Assembly (NCBI GenBank): GCA_934635545.1
Contig: CAKTZN010000077.1
Location: 1-8,189 of the forward strand
Source of the DNA: an uncultured Oscillospiraceae bacterium
GTDB lineage: Bacteria > Bacillota > Clostridia > Oscillospirales > Oscillospiraceae
Direction of reading: 5' to 3'
Length of the DNA stretch: 8,189 nt
A model generated the notes under the pieces. That model was given only the letters and a program-made list of their open reading frames with translations. It did no database searches and had not been told where the DNA came from. Made by a program: the position numbers and the translations under genes. Of this stretch, positions 6,771 to 8,189 are shown piece by piece; position 1 is the first letter of the stretch; every line of letters begins with the position of its first letter.

Positions 6771-6777
6771 TCCTCTT

Positions 6778-6795
6778 GGTTAGCAAACTCTAACC
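6778..6795. promoter_or_regulatory. Palindromic operator in the araC/ECF intergenic region (copy 2)
   Basis: This perfect inverted repeat GGTTAG-CAAACT-CTAACC matches the palindrome before the ABC pair at 14 of 18 positions. It covers the predicted araC start site (about 6791) and abuts that of the ECF operon (about 6777). A protein bound here would block both. Confidence 0.65.
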
Positions 6796-6797
6796 GC

Positions 6798-6826
6798 AGT
6801 ATAGCAAAAGACAAGTGAAAAGTCAA
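6798..6826 (-). promoter_or_regulatory. Predicted promoter of the araC gene
   Basis: Read on the minus strand, TTGACT (6826-6821) and TATACT (6803-6798) have a 17-bp spacer, each one base from consensus. The predicted start near 6791 gives a leader of about 110 nt that contains the direct repeats and reads through the predicted ECF promoter. Confidence 0.75.
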
Positions 6827-6858
6827 ACCATCCATTCATCGCAAAGGAGAAAATCACC

Positions 6859-7461
6859 ATGCAAACGACTGTAAAAAAAGGACTGACCGTCAAGGATCTG
6901 GTGACCGTGGGCATCTTTTCCGCCCTGTTTCTGGTGTTCGCCCTGGTGGGCGGCATCTTCTTCGCCCCTAACCCGGTGCTGACGTTCTATATGCCCGTGG
7001 GCAGCGCGCTGCTGTGCGGCCCCGTGTATCTGCTGACGCTGGCCAAGGTGCAGAAGCGCTGGGCCGTCACCATTCTGGGAGCGCTGCTGTGCGTCATCTG
7101 GTTCGTCACCGGCATGCACTGGGCCATGTCCCTGGGCTATCTCATCATGGGCATCGTCGCCGATCTGGCCGCCGGAGCGGGGAAGTACAGGAGCCGGGCA
7201 CTGAACGCCCTGTCCTATATCCTCATCTCCCTGGGCGGCACCGCCTCCTATCTGGTGTTCTTCGCCGACCCCGACGGCTGGGCCAGCACCATGCTGGGCA
7301 ACGGCACCGAGCAGTCCTACATCGACACCATGCGCGCTGCCGGTACCCCCTGGATCCTGATCATCATGCTGGCGGGCACTGTCCTGGCCGCCGCCGTCAG
7401 CGCCTTTGTGGGCGGCAAAATGCTGAAAAAGCAGTTTGAAAAAGCCGGTATCACCCAATGA
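6859..7461 (+). CDS. ECF transporter S component, MptD/Trep_Strep family
   Basis: This 200-residue integral membrane protein has about six hydrophobic segments (roughly residues 13-35, 41-62, 68-86, 87-104, 116-136 and 164-186). The N-terminal KDLVTVGIFSALFLVF motif, the FYMPVGSALLCGPVYLL segment and the overall pattern match what I know as the Trep_Strep (MptD) group of substrate-binding S components. The S component holds the substrate in the membrane while EcfT and two ATPases drive uptake. The start follows AAAGGAGA (6843-6850). Its stop overlaps the EcfT start, so it is the first gene of a dedicated ECF operon rather than one that shares a module encoded elsewhere. The ligand is unknown. 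SiaF-like heme uptake is a possibility from the neighbouring ABC pair and AraC gene, and is inference. Confidence 0.85.
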   Translation: MQTTVKKGLTVKDLVTVGIFSALFLVFALVGGIFFAPNPVLTFYMPVGSALLCGPVYLLTLAKVQKRWAVTILGALLCVIWFVTGMHWAMSLGYLIMGIVADLAAGAGKYRSRALNALSYILISLGGTASYLVFFADPDGWASTMLGNGTEQSYIDTMRAAGTPWILIIMLAGTVLAAAVSAFVGGKMLKKQFEKAGITQ

Positions 7462-8162
7462 CCGCCCTGCGCCTGGATCCCCGGGCCAAGCTGGCCATGC
7501 TGCTGCTGTGCGTGCTGTGCGCCATGCTGGCCCCGAGCCTGTACTTTCAATTCGCGCTGGTGACGCTCATCGGCGTGCTGGCCGCCCTCAGCGGCAGATG
7601 GCGCTATGCCGTGAAGGGCGTGGCCGCCTACGCCCTCATCTGCCTGTTCACCGTCTGGTGCATGGGGATCATGACCGGCGTGTGGCGCACCATGTTCGTG
7701 GCCTTTCTGGGGCTGCTCCACAAGGTCTACGCCTGCGGCATGCTGGCGGGCGTGGTCATCGCCACCACGCGGGTCAACGAATTCCTCTCCGCCATGGCCC
7801 GGCTGCGGGTGCCGAAGAAGCTCACCATCCCCATCGCCGTCATGCTGCGCTATCTGCCCACCATCCGGGAGGACTGGCGCTTCATCAAGGACGCCATGCG
7901 CCTGCGGGACGTGTCGCCCACCCTCTGGGGCTTTCTGCGGGCCCCGGCCATGACGGTGAACTGCATCTACGTCCCGCTGCTGACGGCGGCCAGCAAGGCG
8001 GCGGATGAGCTCAGCATCGCCTCTGTGACACGGGGCATCGAGAATCCCAGGCCCCGCACCTGCCTGGCGGCCATCCGGATGACACCGGCGGACTGGCTGG
8101 CCATGGGGCTGATGGCGGCCTTTCTGGCCGCCGAGATCGTATGGAAGGCGGTGGCGGCATGA
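7458..8162 (+). CDS. ecfT: ECF transporter transmembrane component EcfT
   Basis: This encodes 234 residues, within the usual EcfT range. Hydrophobic segments lie at about 10-45, 50-75, 78-102 and 212-230. The cytoplasmic coupling region contains MLRYLPTIREDWRFIKDAMRLRD (residues 129-151) and AADELSIASVTRGIE (181-195). These correspond to the two conserved coupling helices whose Ala-Arg-Gly-like motifs dock on the EcfA ATPases. The second keeps Arg192-Gly193, while the first reads A-M-R-L-R, a degenerate form common in dedicated (group I) EcfT proteins. The ATG overlaps the S-component stop as ATGA and lacks a good ribosome binding site, so translation is probably coupled. The next gene overlaps in the same way. 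Confidence 0.88.
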   Translation: MTALRLDPRAKLAMLLLCVLCAMLAPSLYFQFALVTLIGVLAALSGRWRYAVKGVAAYALICLFTVWCMGIMTGVWRTMFVAFLGLLHKVYACGMLAGVVIATTRVNEFLSAMARLRVPKKLTIPIAVMLRYLPTIREDWRFIKDAMRLRDVSPTLWGFLRAPAMTVNCIYVPLLTAASKAADELSIASVTRGIENPRPRTCLAAIRMTPADWLAMGLMAAFLAAEIVWKAVAA

Positions 8163-8189
8163 TCGAATTGCAGCATGTGTCCTTTTCCT
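8159..8189 (+). CDS. Start of an EcfA-type ABC ATPase (partial, cut by window end)
   Basis: Only ten codons are visible, giving MIELQHVSFS, the typical first beta-strand of an ABC ATPase domain up to just before the A-loop aromatic residue. The ATG overlaps the EcfT stop as ATGA. Position after S and T components makes an energy-coupling EcfA the natural reading. Whether it is a single domain or a fused double ATPase cannot be told from this window. Confidence 0.75.
   Translation, partial: MIELQHVSFS

Noticed and set aside
5849..6793. 314-codon plus-strand frame opposite araC
   Set aside because: It is antisense to a gene with clear AraC helix-turn-helix motifs and has no ribosome binding site.
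6778..6795. DtxR/IdeR iron box
   Set aside because: The arms GGTTAG/CTAACC fit, but the DtxR consensus has a single central base between them, not six. It is kept only as a generic palindrome.
6680..6835. Longer N terminus for the AraC protein
   Set aside because: It would cover the predicted promoter, the palindrome and the direct repeats. The start at 6679 has an AAGGAG site.
6777..6858. Riboswitch in the ECF leader
   Set aside because: ECF genes for vitamins often have one, but this leader is only about 80 nt, is taken up by the araC promoter, and shows no recognisable aptamer core or terminator stem.

Overview
The window looks like a GC-rich gut Clostridia chromosome, most likely Oscillospiraceae-type. 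The grounds are strong AGGAGG-type ribosome binding sites, heavy G/C use at third codon positions, a Clostridia-style 5S rRNA, a small cysteine-rich protein of the DUF6485 type, and a MptD/Trep_Strep ECF transporter gene set. Taxonomy is an inference from style and gene content, not from a database match.

Layout. Positions 1-260 are the tail of an rRNA operon: a 23S-5S type spacer, a complete 5S rRNA (113-227) and a strong terminator. Next comes a palindromic element (303-324), then a monocistronic gene for an 85-residue Cys-rich DUF6485-like protein (393-650) with its own promoter and terminator. On the minus strand (690-1322) is a Vat/CatB-type acetyltransferase with a left-handed beta-helix fold, of the family that inactivates streptogramin A. 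Divergent from it, a TetR-family regulator (1488-2111) is driven by a perfect-consensus promoter with a palindromic operator at its start site. After a small hairpin come two overlapping ABC half-transporters (2190-3932 and 3929-5659), ending in a perfect bidirectional terminator shared with a convergent AraC-family regulator (5708-6679, minus). Divergent from araC is an ECF-type importer operon: an S component (6859-7461), EcfT (7458-8162) and the first ten codons of an EcfA-type ATPase (8159 onward, cut by the window end). All three are joined by ATGA overlaps.

How it fits together. The ABC pair has canonical ATPase motifs in both halves and resembles the YbtPQ/IrtAB-like half-transporters, which have an exporter fold but import metal chelates. 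An ABC pair, an AraC regulator and a MptD-family ECF importer side by side suggest an iron, heme or metallophore uptake locus, reminiscent of streptococcal siaDE-siaFGH. The substrate is not shown by the sequence. The best evidence that the ABC pair and the ECF operon are co-regulated is a shared palindrome, GTTAGCAANCNCTAANC. It lies just before the ABC ribosome binding site (2156-2173) and in the araC/ECF intergenic region (6778-6795), where it covers the predicted start sites of two face-to-face promoters. A separate pair of direct repeats 21 bp apart lies between the predicted ECF promoter and the araC start codon and is a candidate AraC site.
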